64,000 nt of DNA from Chlorella sorokiniana (lineage: Eukaryota > Chlorophyta > Trebouxiophyceae > Chlorellales > Chlorellaceae), in NCBI GenBank assembly GCA_025917655.1, contig CP084617.1, positions 1,426,001 through 1,490,000 of the forward strand. The letters run 5' to 3'. The notes under the pieces were generated by a model. It was not told where the DNA came from. It saw nothing but the letters and a program-made list of their open reading frames with translations, and ran no database searches. Within the stretch, counting starts at the first letter, position 1, and every line of letters starts with the position of its first letter. The position numbers and the translations under genes were made by a program. Below are positions 1 to 11,713 of this stretch, piece after piece.

Positions 1-3000
1 GCCTCCTTCCATCCTCGCCGCGACGACCGGCACTCCAACAGCAATGGCGCTCCCCGCAACATCAACGGCATCAACCGCAACAACGGCCCTCGTGGCAGTG
101 GCCCCCGCAGCAGCAACCCCCGCATGCGGCCGCCCAACTTCAACGGTCCACCGCCCAACTTTGGCCCACCACGCACCTTCGGCATCCGCGTCGACGAGCG
201 CTCCTCCCGCGATGCCCGCGCCTACGCCGAAGGCACCTGCCTCTACTGCCACAAGCCTGGCCACTACGCCCACGAGTGCAACAAGAAGCGCCGCGACATG
301 GAAGCCCGCCGCTTCAACCAACGCCCGCCGCCTTCCAACCGCAGCGTCAACGCCCAGTACAGCGCCATCGCCTTCACCGCCGCCACCACCTCCAACACCA
401 TCAGCGACAACTGGATCGTGGACACTGGAGCAAGCCGGCACATCACACCACACCAGCAACTCCTCACCAACCTGCGCCCGGCGCCGCAGCCCATCCGCAT
501 CACTTTCGGCAACGGCAGCGTCGGAGAGGCCACCCTCATCGGCGACGCGTACCTGCAGCCCAACCCCTGACAATCTGATCAAGCTCACCGATGTGCTCTA
601 CATGCCCGACGCCGCCGACAACCTCCTGTCCGTCAACCGAGCTACCCAGAAGGGCATCAGCTTCTCCTTCGACCGCACCGGCTGCCAGATCTCCATGGGC
701 AACCACATGATTGCCTACGGCTACACCGACGCCACCAGCAACACCTACCACCTGGCCAGCCGCTGCCTCGAGCCAGGCTCCGCCGCCTACGCCCTCACCA
801 TCGCCTACGCTGCACGCGCCGACACACCCAACCTGTGGCACCGCCGCCTCGGCCACCTCGGCTACGACAACCTGGCCAAGCTCACCACCATGGCCACCGG
901 CATCAGCATCGACCCCTCCGACTTCAAAGCCACCAGCGCAGACACCTGCGACGCCTGCACCCTGGGCAAGCAACATCGCCAACCGTTCAACGCCTCCACC
1001 TCCTTCACCCACAAGCCTCTGGAGCTGCTGCACACCGACCTCTGCGGTCCCATGCCAGTCCCCTCCCACGGTGGCAGCCTGTACTTCATGACCATCCTGG
1101 ATGACTACACTGGCTACTCTCACATCGCTCCCTTGCGCCGCAAGTCTGACGCCGCTGACTTCCTGAAGACCACCATCAACCTGCTGGAGTGTCAAACCGG
1201 CCACACCGTCAAGCGCATCCGCTCTGACAACGGCGGCGAGTTCATCAACAACGACCTGGACACCTTCTACAAGTCCAAGGGCATCCAGTCAGAGACCACC
1301 GTCGCCTACACGCCCCAGCAGAACGGCAAGGCCGAGCGCCTCAACCGCACCCTGCTGGACAAGGCGCGCCCCATGCTGGCCGAGTACAACCTGCCCAAGT
1401 TCTTATGGGCAGAAGCCATCGCCACCGCCAACTACTTGCGCAACCGCTCTCCAACATCTGCCCAAGACGTCACCCCCTACGAGATGCTCCACGGCACCAA
1501 GCCTGACCTCTCCCACCTGCGCATCTTTGGCGCCCGTGCCTACGCCCACATTCCAACAGCGCTTCGCTCCAAGCTCGATGCAGTCAGCGAGCCCGGCCGC
1601 TTCATTGGCTACCCGACCAACACCAAGGGCTACAAGATCCTACTGGACAACGGCTCCATCGTCATCAGCCGCGATGTCACCTTCAATGAGACCAGCTCCA
1701 ACCTGCCCAAGACCAGTCTGCCCAAGCCAAGCCTGCCCAAGACCAGCCTGCCCAAGCCCAACCTGCCAGAGACCATCTCCCTCCTCGACAACGATGACAC
1801 CGGCGACACCGAGTCCGTGGGAGCACCAGCCGAGCCTGAAGACCCACCTTCTCCTCCCATCGCCCTGCGGCGCACCGAGCGTGCCGCTGCGCGCCGCCCA
1901 GCCAGCCAGTGGCAGGACGACGCATACCGCATCACCTCTCGAGCCACCATCAACATCGCCACCGCAACAGCTGAGCCTACCACCCTGGAGGAAGCCCTGC
2001 AATCTCCCAACGCCGACCTTTGGCGCTCCGCCATGGACGAGGAGATCGCTTCCCTGGCCGCCAACAACACCTGGACCCTGCAACCTACACCTCCTGGCGT
2101 CAAGCCCATTCCAGTCAAGTGGGTCTACAAGGAGAAGCGCGACGCCAACGGCAACATCGAGCGCTACAAGGCCCGCCTCGTCGTCAAAGGCTTCCACCAA
2201 CGCGAAGGCATCGACTACGACCAAGTGTTTGCACCTGTCTCCAAGTACTCCACCCTGCGCACCGTGTTGGCCATTGCTGCCGACCTGGACCTGGAGATTC
2301 ACCAGCTCGACATCAAGACCGCCTTCCTCAACGGCAAGCTGGACGAAGACGTCTACATTCAGCAACCTCCTGGCTACCACAACGGCAACCATGACCAAGC
2401 CTGCAAGCTGAACAAGGCCCTCTATGGACTCAAGCAAGCTTCTCGAGCCTGGCATCGCACCCTGAAGACCGAGATTGAGTCCATGGGCTTCACCGAGTCG
2501 ACAGCTGACCCAGGCCTCTTCATCAAGCTTTCCTCTCCACCAGTCTACCTGCTCATCTACGTCGATGACATCCTGGTCATCACCGCCGACACATCCATGC
2601 TGAGCTCCATCAAGAACCAAATAGCCACCGCCTTCGACACCCGCGACCTTGGCCCAGCCTCCTTCTTTCTGGGCATCGACATCATGCGAGACCGCGCCTC
2701 CAAGACCATCAAGCTGACCCAGACCCGTCACACCACCGACCTGCTGTCCAAGTTCAGTATGGACAAGTCCAAGCCTTTCGACACACCCTCAAACATCGCC
2801 TTCAAGCTCACCGCCGACGGAGACCCACTGGACATCTCAGAGCACCCCTACTCCACACTCATCGGCTCCCTCATGTACCTGGCATCCTGCACTAGACCCG
2901 ACATCGCCCAAGCCGTGGGAGCGCTGGCCCGCTACATGTCCAAGCCCACCACCTCCCACTTGACTGCAGCCAAGCATGTGCTGCGCTACCTCGCTGGTAC

Positions 3001-3881
3001 CCCTGACTACGGCATCATCTTCAGCCCGTCCAACGCTACCCTCGACGCCTACTGCGACGCCAACCATGCTGGCGACATCGACACCCGCCGCTCCACCACC
3101 GGCTACGTCTTCACCTTCAAGAACGGCGCCATCACCTGGAGCTCACGCCTGCAACCAACCGTCGCCGCATCTACTACAGAAGCTGAGTACATGGCAGCCG
3201 CCTCCGCCGTCAAGGAAGCACTGTGGCTGCGCAAGCTCTTCGCTGACCTGGACCTGCACATCGCCTGCATCGACATCAAGTCAGACAGCCAATCAGCCAT
3301 TCACATGCTGAAGAATCCAGTCATCTCCCTTCGCTCCAAGCACATCGACATCATCCACCACTTTGCACGCGAGCGCGTCATCCGTGGCGAAGTCAACTTC
3401 AGCTACATCCCCACCGATGCCATGGTTGCTGACATCCTGACCAAGCCCGTGCCCACCAACAAGTTCAAGTACTGCCGCGCAGCTATGGGCATCGCCTGAG
3501 TGCAGCGGCTGTGCAGCCTGCGTGGGAGTGTTGAGATGTGGCTGAGCCACATGTCCAGCCTGCACACCCGCAGCACATCTCCCCAGCTGCCACGTGGCAG
3601 GCGCTGCTGACGTGGACACCCTTTCGTCATGCATGAGCCCAACTTAGCTAATATGCTCAGACACCCTTCGATTATGCTTTCCCACTTTATTCTAAGTTGA
3701 TTGACCCCAATGCCATGCATTTCTGTGCACCTGAGCCCCGCCGTCATGCCACTACCACAAACACTACCCCGCATATGCCGGAATAATGCCAATAGTAGCA
3801 TTGTGCTGCTCCAGCCTATTTAGCGCCATTCTGCGCCCTCTTTCATACTCTTGCGCTCTTTGTAACTACCTCCATCCAACA
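1..3881 (+). mobile_element. Ty1/copia retrotransposon fossil A, 5' end outside window
   Basis: This is the 3' part of a Ty1/copia element. In order it shows a gag remnant with a CCHC zinc knuckle (C-x2-C-x4-H-x4-C near 240-290), an aspartic protease with DTGAS (about 420), a pre-integrase/integrase region with HRRLGH and SDNGGEF (about 840-1400), reverse transcriptase with YVDD (about 2560) and RNase H ending at 3499. Integrase before RT is the copia order. A purine-rich tract precedes a 353-bp LTR (3529-3881) that starts TGTT and ends AACA. The 5' LTR lies left of the window. It looks nearly whole here, with about one break, and is very close to the copies at 11714 and 23986, so it is probably young. 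Confidence 0.93.
3529..3881 (+). repeat. copia 3' LTR of element A (353 bp)
   Basis: The repeat starts TGTTGAGATG and ends CCATCCAACA, giving the short inverted TG..CA ends of an LTR. It follows the pol end by 29 bp and is preceded by a purine run. The same LTR recurs at 15144 and 16311 (truncated), 26840-27211, and inverted at 17569-17924 and 23633-23985. Confidence 0.9.
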
Positions 3882-5775
3882 GCCGGCGCCGCCGAGAGGG
3901 GGCGCACGCTGCCATCACCCCGGACAGCGTAGTGCACAGGGCCGGGCAGCCCTGGCAACTGCCGGCGCACCCACTCGGCCGCCCCGTCGCGGCAAAGCTG
4001 CCACCCGCCGGCGGCGGCTGGTCCGCCACCGCACGCCAGGAGGCAGGCACGCAGCCCCAAGCAATATGCAAGGCCAGAGTGGGCCCCGCGAGCATCGCAT
4101 CCCGCAAGCGGCCCACCGTATAGATGCCAGCTGCGGCCAGCGGCTCCCACGCCGGGCTGACGGGGTCGAGCACGGCGCCATCAGGCCCGCGGACCTGGCG
4201 GTTGTGGAAGAGGCGCTCCGCCAGGACTTGGTGGTGTGAGAGCCGCGGTGGGGGAGGAGGCGGTGTGGAAGCGTTTGCTGGAAGCCGCTCAAATAAGCTG
4301 CTAGACGGGGTGGGAGGAGGCGTGTAGTGACCTGCAGCCCGCTAACAGCAATGGCGGGCCCAAGGGAAGGGACGGCATCCACCAGGCGCGCCGCAACAAG
4401 GAGCTTCCAAGCATGACGGCCTGGCTGCAGAAGGCGGGCGGTGACCTTGGCACGCAAGCAATCAGCATGCACGTCGGGGGCAACCAAGTTAATGCCCCCT
4501 CCAACCACGGCAAGGCAGCAGTGTGGCGGGCTGGGTGGCTAACGGCAGCACCGCGCAGGACATCAGAGGGTGACATGCCACCCACAAAAGAGAAAATGAC
4601 GCTAACAATGCGGCGCCACATGGCAGGCGGCGGGCGCACAAAGGTGGCGTGATACACCACCATGGCCGCCAGCACCTGCTTGGCCACGTGGGCCCTCCCC
4701 AGCCAGGACAGCTCGTGCCGCGCCCAACGCTCAGCAACCTCCCTCAGCCTTACCACGAGAACTTGGAAGGTTGCCTGTGTGGCCACCTGGGCGTCAAGGC
4801 CCAGGTGAATGCCGAGGTGGCGGATGGACTCTGACGGCGAAGGGAAGCGCACGCCAGTGACGCCACACAAGCGCGTTGCAGGGTCGATGGTGGACTGATC
4901 GCCAAACAAGATGCCCTTGCACTTGCGCAGGTTGAGCCTGGCCTGGGTGGCTGCGCAAAAGTCGGCCACAGGCCCCGCCAGGGCGGCGTGCGCGTCACGC
5001 GGGGCCAAGACATGGATGGTGATATCATCTGCATGTTGGTGGGAGATTGGAGCAGGGGAGCCCCCAGGCAGCAGCAGGGGCCTGCAAACGCCCTGCTGCT
5101 GCGCACGGCGCAAGGAAGCTGCGAGGGGTTGTGCAGCAATGAGATACAACAAAACGCTAAGGGGCTGCCCTGTTGCACACTGCGTGCGAGTGGGAAGGCT
5201 GGGGTGTAATAGCCGTTCAGGGACACCATGGCAGTGCACCCGGACAGCATCAGCTGCACCCAACGCACAGCAAGCTGCGGGAAGCGCATGCGGCGCATGA
5301 CATCAAAAAGCCAAGGGCGATCAACCCTGTCGTACGCCTTTTCAAAGTCCAGGAAGACGATGCAGCCAGGCGCATCCTGCTCTCTCAAGTACTCCACCTC
5401 CTCAAGGTGCAGCAGGACATTGTCGCCAATCCAACGGTCGGGTAAGAAGGCGGTCTGGGTGGGGTCGATGACGGAGAGAAGGGGCCCAGCGAAGCGGGCC
5501 GACAACACCTTAGCTAGCAGGCGGTAGTCACAATTCAGGAGGGTGATGGGGCGGTGGGAGGCAAGCTGCCGGGTGTCAGCGGTGCCAGGCTTGGGCAGCA
5601 GGACAATGAGGCCAGCCGTAACCTCAGAGGGCAGGAACGGCTCCACCCCAGCTGCCAGGCTACCCTCATCAGCAGCGGCAACAACAGCCAAGGCCTCATC
5701 AGCCATGCCCAGGAAGAACGGGCGCAGCTCAGACCAGAACGTCACGTAGAAGGAATACGGCAGACCATCCAGGCC
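3882..5775 (-). mobile_element. L1-type LINE fragment 1 (reverse transcriptase)
   Basis: The minus strand encodes part of an L1-like non-LTR reverse transcriptase. Seen are the RPITLLNCDYRLLAKVL block, palm motif A FLDFEKAYDRVD (about 5315-5350), motif B QQGSPL (about 5175) and a YADD-equivalent HADDI (about 5035), followed by an RT connection/thumb-like region running to 3882. The reading frame shifts at least twice (between motifs B and C, and again near 4500), so it is dead. The 5' end is missing: the sequence joins copia leader sequence near 5775. The 3' end is cut by the LTR of element A at 3881. The RT is recognisable, but no endonuclease or 3' tail is present. Confidence 0.85.
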
Positions 5776-6930
5776 ACGCACTAGCAGAGGCACAAGGTGC
5801 CTGCTAGCGGCCGCCAGCCGTCAGCTGACAGCAGTTTGCACGCAAGCGTGGACAACATGGCGACCGACGGCATGTCCATTGAGCGGCTGGACTGGGACAA
5901 CTACCTAGTGTGGGCAGCAAACATGAAGTTCTTCCTCACCACCAAGAAGTGCTGGCACACCGTCGTCAGCACCGAGGCCCCAACCACTCCTGAGGACATC
6001 AAGGCAGACGAGCTCGCCCTCTCCTACATCGGCCTCCTCGTCAAGCCCCACCACCAGCCAACCATCCTGCGCTGCACCACCGCCAACCAAGCCTGGACCA
6101 CTCTGCAAGGCATCTTCGCCGCCAAGTCCTTCGCACGCAAGCTCCAACTGCGCCGTGAGCTCAACTCCCTGAAGATGGCCTCCACCGAGACTGTCACCGC
6201 CTTCACCAACCGTGCCAAGGCCCTGCAAGACCAGCTCAACGCCGCCGGCCACAAGGTCGAAGACATCGACGTGGCGTGCCAAGTCCTGGCTGGCCTGCCC
6301 TCCACATTCGACACCGTCGTCACCGTCATCGAAACCACCACCGCCTCCGCCGGCTCATTCACCGTGGATGACATACTGCCCCACCTGCTGCAAGCCGAGC
6401 AACGCCGCGCCAAGCCCGACGTCATCCGCAGCTCCAACTCAGCCCTGATGGCCTCCTTCCATCCTCGCCGCGAAGACCGGCACTCCAACGGCAATGGCGC
6501 TCCTCGCAACCTCAACGGCATCAACCGCAGCAACGGCCCTCGTGGCAGTGGCCCCCGCAACAACAACCCCGCATGCGGCCGCCCAACTTCAGCGGCCCAC
6601 CGCCCAACTTTGGCCCACCACGCAACTTCGGCATCCGCGGCGACGAGCGCTCTGCCCGCGACGCCCGCGCCTTCGCCGAAGGCACCTGCCTCTACTGCCA
6701 CAAGCCTGGCCACTACGCCCACGAGTGCAACAAGAAGCGCCGAGACATGGAAGCCCGCCGCTTCAACCAACGCCCGCCGCCTTCCAACCGCAACGTCAAC
6801 GCCCAGTACAGCGCCATCGCCTTCACCGCCGCCACCACCTGTTAAAAGCGCCAACCCGGAGGTTAATTAGTATGTGCCCATTTGTGGTGCCATATAGGGA
6901 CGTTGATCGTATTCCAACACCACCTCCAAC
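5776..6930 (+). mobile_element. Ty1/copia fossil C: leader end and gag
   Basis: This copia fragment starts in the leader (matching the leader near 10940-10970 and 22735-22760, both in inverse orientation) and runs through gag. It carries a UBN2/retrotran_gag-like region (about 5857-6450) and the CCHC knuckle (about 6690-6740), then stops after the start of the spacer before protease. A TRIM solo LTR sits inside it at 6840-6919, and LINE fragment 2 begins right after the last 11 copia bases. The gag part is largely open, but the element lacks pol and both LTRs. Sequence is close to the other copies, so insertion was relatively recent. Confidence 0.85.
6840..6919 (-). repeat. TRIM solo LTR (80 bp) with 5-bp target duplication
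   Basis: An 80-bp block running TGTTAAAAGCGCC to GTATTCCAACA matches the LTRs at 9966, 16559, 16830 and, inverted, 19664, 19938 and 20211. It is flanked by CCACC on both sides within copia gag, where an empty copy (for example near 385-405) reads CCACC once. This is a clean solo LTR left by LTR-LTR recombination. Confidence 0.88.
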
Positions 6931-9900
6931 GCCGCGCTCATTCCATGAGGGGCTCATCACCTTCCTCTTCAAGGCTGGCGACCGCGCTGACCCCGCCTGC
7001 TACCGCCCCATCACCCTGCTCGGCGGCGACTATCGCCTCTATGCGCTTGTGCTGGCCCGCCGCCTTGGGCCCTGCCTCGCCTCCGTCATCGACCCAGAGC
7101 AGGTTGCCTTTGTGCCCGGCCGCCGCATCGGCGACAACATCATGGCCCTGCAGCTCCTCCCCACCTCCTCCGCCGTGCGGGCCGCTGGGCGCTGGCGGCC
7201 TTCTGCGACTTCCGCAAGGCCTACGACACCATCGACCGCTCCTTCCTCTTCCGCATCATGGCGGACCTGGGCGTCGGCGAGGGCTTCCTCTCCCTGGTCC
7301 GCCCCCTCCTCCACGGCACCCGCGCCCGAGCCCTGGTCAGCGGCTTCATCTCCTCCCCCGCCGACTTCCTGGCAGGCGTGCGCCAGGGCTGCCCGCTGGC
7401 CCCGCTGCTCTACCTGTTTGTCGCCCAGGCCCTGCTTGCCTTCCTGCGCCAGCGTGGCGTTGGCCTGCGCGACCTCCTGCCCGGCTCCCCCTCACCACCA
7501 CCACCGGCTGCTATGCTGACGACGCGCACATCCTGTTGGACTCTCCAGCCCAGCTGCCCGCCTTCCTGGGCGCCATGGACACCTTTGGCGACGCCACCGG
7601 GCAGCGCCTCAACGCCTCCAAAACGCAGCTGCTCCCCCTCGGCGCCGTGCCCGCCGACGTGGAAGCGGCGCTGCCACCTCCCGCGGCGCGCGCCGCGGCC
7701 TGCGCGTCGTCTCCTCCGTCACCGCCCTCGGCATCCCCTTTGCCAACGGCGAGCCGCCCGCAGCCGCCACCGCCGCCACCTGGGCCTCCCTGCTGGCCCG
7801 GGTGGAGACCGTGTACGCCCGCATCGCCCGCCTTGGCCTCTCCGTCTTCGGGCGGGCCTTTGCCAGCGCCGGCTATGGCGTGCCGAAGCTCCTCTATCAC
7901 TCCGAGTTCCTGGGCCACCCCCGCCGCCATCGCTGACCGCCTTGCACGCATCACGGCGCGCCTTGTGGATCGCAGCCAGGGCCCCTCCGCCACGCAGCGG
8001 CGCTTTGCCGGCCTGCACCGCGACGTCCTGCCTGGGCGGCCTGCTGACGGCGGCTTTGGGGCGCTGCCCTGGCTCCTCCACATCTCGGCCCGCCATGCCA
8101 GCTGGGCGGCCCGCCTCCTCACCTCCCCTCCGCCTCCCCTCACACACCTCGCAGGGGCGGCGGCCCCTCCCCCAGACCCGCCACTCCCTTGCCTCCCCTT
8201 CCGCCGCTCCCGGCCGCCGCCCCGCCCCCGCCTCCCGACGCACCGGCCCCTCCGGAGGAGCGGCTCCCGCCCTGGGTGGCGCTGGCGTACGAGCTGCTTG
8301 ACGGCCTGCCGCCAGCAGGCCTGCTGTTCTGGCCCATCCAGCAGCCCCTGCCGGCGTCGCTCGCCCACCTGCCGCCGCCCCTCCTCCGCCTGCGGGCAGC
8401 CCTCGCCTCCTTGCCACCCCCAGCCGACCTGGCGCCCCAGCAGCTCCGGCCCGGCCCCTGGTGCCTCTCCCTGCCCCTGTGGGGCAACCCCTTCCTGGTC
8501 TCAGCGGCCCAACCCGCCGGCCTGGACCACGCCTTCACCGACTTCCTGGCAGCAGGGGTGGGCACCCTCGGGCGCGCGCTCGCTGTTGCGCGGGCTGTGG
8601 CGGCAGCGCCCACGCAGGCGGCTTACGTCAGCCTGGTGCGCCACCCGCTCTTGGCCTCCTCCCCGGCGTTTGCACAGCGCCACGTGGCGGCGGAGCGCCT
8701 CGCAGCCCTGCTGGCGGCGGTCCCCGCTGCTTGGGTAGCGGCAGCGCGCGCCGCCGCTGCTGCCGCGGCCCCACCGCAGCCGCCCTCCCCCGCCCACGTC
8801 CTCCACACCCTCCTCCTCCCTCGCCTGGCCTGGCGGCTGCCCGCCGGCCGGCCCGTCAGCTTCGCGCGGCTCACCGTGCGCTCAGCCACCGCGCTGCTGG
8901 CGGCGCCAGCTGCCCAACAGCGTGCCAGCCTCCACCTTGCCCCCTTTGCGGCGCTCGCCACCGCCGGCAGCCCCCTTCCCCTTCCCACCTCCCCGAGCTC
9001 CAGGCTGCCTTGCGCCGGCTGTGGCACCTGCCCTGGGAGAATGGGCGGAAGGAGGTGTTCTGGCGGCTGGCCTACGATGCCCTCCCCACCGCAGCCCGCC
9101 TGCACCGCGACCAGCCGTGCGAGTGCGGCGCAGGCCCCCGCCCAGACCGCCACCACCACTTCTGGGCATGCCCGGTGGCGCAGGCCGTTGTCGCCGCTGT
9201 CCAGGCGGCGCTGGCGGCCGCGGCGCACCCCCTGCAGAGCAGCCTGCCCCCCTTTGCCGGCCAACATCTGGCTGGCCCGCACCCCGCCCGGCCTTGACGC
9301 CGGGGTGTGGGGGTGGTCTGCCTGGCGGCTGTCGAAGCCATGGACCGTGGCCGGCGTTCTCTGGCTGCGGCGGCGCTGCGGCGCCGGAGCGAGCAGCAGC
9401 AGCAGCAGCAGCAGCAGCCCCGCCTCGTCCAGCGCTCACTTGACGGCATCCTGCGGCAGCCCCGGCCTCCAGAGCCCCCTGGCGCGGCGGCTTCGGCCGC
9501 CGCCAGCCAGGAGCCCCCCGCCCCCGCGCGAGCCGGCGGCGCCCCGGCGCCGCTGCCTCAGCCCCCACAGGCCCCCTCCCAGCCGCCTGCCGGTCGGCGG
9601 TCGGTGCGTTTTGGTCTCTCCTTGCTGATTTTCATGCCCTGGACCTGGCGCCTGCCGCTTGGCTTGGCCGCATCCCCACCACACACCCCTTCTTTTTCAC
9701 AGAAAATGGCCGCCTGCAGTTGCGGCCTCCCCCGCTCCCTGATGCCTAGCGCCTGATCCCAGGGCCTGTGCCCCGCCCGCCCTGCTGGGCCTGCGGGGCG
9801 GCCCTGCCCCTCGTCCCCATCTCGTTCCTTTACAGTTGGTCCCCTCTGCTGCTCTCCTGCCTGACCCGCTGCATGACGCTTCAGTGTCCCCTGCCTGCCC

Positions 9901-9965
9901 TGTGTCGTTTCCGCCCGCCCGTCTGGCCGCCTCTCGGCTACTGTGCGGGGCGGGCGCGGCGCGTG
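6931..9965 (+). mobile_element. L1-type LINE fragment 2 (RT to zinc-binding C-terminus)
   Basis: This 5'-truncated L1-type LINE begins inside the RT fingers: HEGLITFLFKAGDRADPACY, then RPITLLGGDYRLYALVLARR. It continues with a VRQGCPLAPLLYLFVA block (about 7378) and the YADDAHILLDS palm motif (about 7512). A long proline/alanine-rich connection follows (7700-8950), then a C-terminal RT zinc-binding-type domain with VFWRLAYDALPTAARLH, CECG and HHHFWACPVA (about 9000-9200). The three RT blocks lie in different frames, so several indels have killed it. A CAG run lies at 9398-9418. The 3' untranslated part extends to 9965, where a TRIM starts, so the true 3' tail is not seen. Confidence 0.85.
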
Positions 9966-10250
9966 TGTTAAAAGCGCCAACCCGGAGGTTAATTAGTATG
10001 TGCCCATTTGTGGTGCCATATAGGGACGTTGATCGTATTTCAACACTCCCCCCGAGCAACGTTCCGTATGCTCGCTTCGTACCTAACCACGATCGTGAAG
10101 GCAGGGCTGCTCCCCCGCTTCCGAGTGGAGAAACGTTTTACAGGCCGGAAACCTGGATGTCCCGTGATGGGAATCGAACCCACGATCTGTGGGTGTATGT
10201 GACAGCGCGCCCATCTAGCGCATTGGGGCCCATAACCTGTTAAAAGCGCC
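9966..10250 (-). mobile_element. TRIM copy, one end truncated
   Basis: This minus-strand TRIM has a complete 80-bp LTR (9966-10045), an internal part (10046-10237) and only 13 bp of the other LTR (10238-10250). The internal part holds the purine-tract complement CCCCCG, a tRNA-like module (about 10158-10230; B-box complement GGAATCGAACC at 10170-10180) and the primer-site complement GGGCCCATAACC (10226-10237). The truncated LTR ends in GCGCC, which is shared with the copia gag sequence that follows, suggesting a microhomology join. It encodes no protein. Confidence 0.85.
10170..10230 (-). promoter_or_regulatory. tRNA-like A/B-box module inside TRIM
   Basis: Read on the minus strand, an A-box-like TGCGCTAGATGGG is followed by an exact B-box GGTTCGATTCC. 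A T-arm-like stem GTGGG/CCCAT surrounds the B-box. This is the layout of a tRNA-type Pol III internal promoter; activity is not shown. Confidence 0.5.
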
Positions 10251-11713
10251 ATTGCTGTTGGAGTGCCGGTCGTCGCGGCGAGGATGGAAGGAGGCCATCA
10301 GGGCTGAGTCGGAGCTGCGGATGACGTCGGGCTTGGCGCGGCGGTGCTCGGCTTGCAGAAGGTGGGGCAGGATGTCATCCACGGTGAATGTGCCGGCGGA
10401 GGCGGTGGTGGTTTCGATGACGGTGACGACTGTGTCGAAGGTGGAGGGCAGGCCAGCCAGGACTTGGCACGCCACGTCGATGTCTTCGACCTTGTGGCCG
10501 GCGGCGTTGAGCTGGTCTTGCAGGGCCTTGGCACGGTTGGTGAAGGCGGTGACGGTCTCGGTGGAGGCCATCTTCAGAGAGTTGAGCTCACGGCGCAGTT
10601 GGAGCTTGCGTGCGAAGGACTTGGCGGCGAAGATGCCTTGCAGAGTGGTCCAGGCTTGGTTGGCCGTGGTGCAGCGCAGGATGGTTGGCTGGTGGTGGGG
10701 CTTGACGAGGAGGCCGATGTAGGAGAGGGCGAGCTCGTCTGCCTTGATGTCCTCGGGAGTTGTTGGGGCCTCGGTGCTGACGACGGTGTGCCAGCACTTC
10801 TTGGTGGTGAGGAAGAACTTCATGTTGGCTGCCCACACTGTGTAGTTGTCCCAGTCCAGCCGCTCAATGGACATGCCGTCTGTCGCCATGCTGTCCACGC
10901 TTGTGTGCAACTGCTGACTGCTGACGGCTGGCGGCCGCTAGCAGGCACCTTGTGCCTCTGCTAGTGCGTGCTCGGAGGTGCCGCGGCAAGGGGTGCCGCA
11001 GATTGTGCCGCCGGAGATGGCTGGCGGAAAGGTGGGGAAGGTCGGTGCCTAAGAATAAGTAGCCGGTACGTGGCACACGAGGCCAGGCACCGAACGGGGA
11101 GCTGCGTGCCACACGTGGACAGCACAGCCCAGGCACCACCTTTGAGTAAATGTAACAGAAGTGGAGGAATAGACGGGAAAGGGGGCAGGACAGATGTGGA
11201 TGGCAGCGGCGCTCGACGGCGCTAGGGCACTGCCTGAAGGAGAGTGCCCAGGGGGGCAAAGGCAGCGGCGCACTTAGGCGCTGGGGCACTGCCAATAACG
11301 GAGGGGCCAGAGGGGCGGAGCAGCGGCGCGCGGAGGCGCTAGGGCGCTGCTTGCACTTATCTTAAGTGGTTGTGTCAGCGTAGAGCTACGGCAGTGGGTT
11401 GAGGCAAAGTGGAAGTTTAGTAACTTGGCGGGAGGCGGGGTATCGAGCTGGTCACAAGTGACCCAACTCGCTTACTCAGCTGCCACACAGCTGCTCAAGC
11501 AGCTGTCTCTTTGCGAGCAGGTGCTGTCGAAAGCAGATTTAGGCTGCCGGAAAGCAGAATTGAGCTGTCGGCTGCTGGCTGGCAGCTAGGCAGCAAAAGG
11601 CGCTGGCTGTGCGAGCGAAAGGCGGCGCTGTGCGAGCGAAAAGGCGCTGCTATGTGCGAAATGTGCCGCAAGCAAAGGCGGGCTTAGTCTGAGAGGCTTC
11701 GGTCGAAGGCGCC
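10251..11713 (-). mobile_element. Ty1/copia fossil: inverted leader and gag N-part
   Basis: The minus strand carries the copia gag N-terminal region (about 10251-10882) and the long leader up to 11713. It parallels 22040-23510 of the nested element. It stops in gag at the point (AATGGCGC) where the plus-strand copy at 11714 resumes gag. The segment therefore looks like the 5' part of that element flipped in place. No LTR or primer site is kept on it. The gag portion is largely open. Confidence 0.8.
11202..11352 (-). repeat. Imperfect 58-59-bp tandem repeat in copia leader
   Basis: Three imperfect units start at about 11202, 11261 and 11318, each opening with a GCAGCGGCGC core and containing GGCGCT-GGGC. 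The same triplet occurs in the leader of the nested copia copy near 22997-23140. It is a family feature of the untranslated leader, possibly structural. Confidence 0.6.

Noticed and set aside
1640-2731. 363-codon minus-strand frame within copia A
   Set aside because: Antisense of the pol region; composition reflects reverse-complement codons, and the plus strand carries the clear integrase-RT motifs.
7511-8417. Long minus-strand open frames opposite LINE 2
   Set aside because: GC-rich antisense shadows of the LINE coding strand, rich in Arg/Gly/Ala with no motifs.
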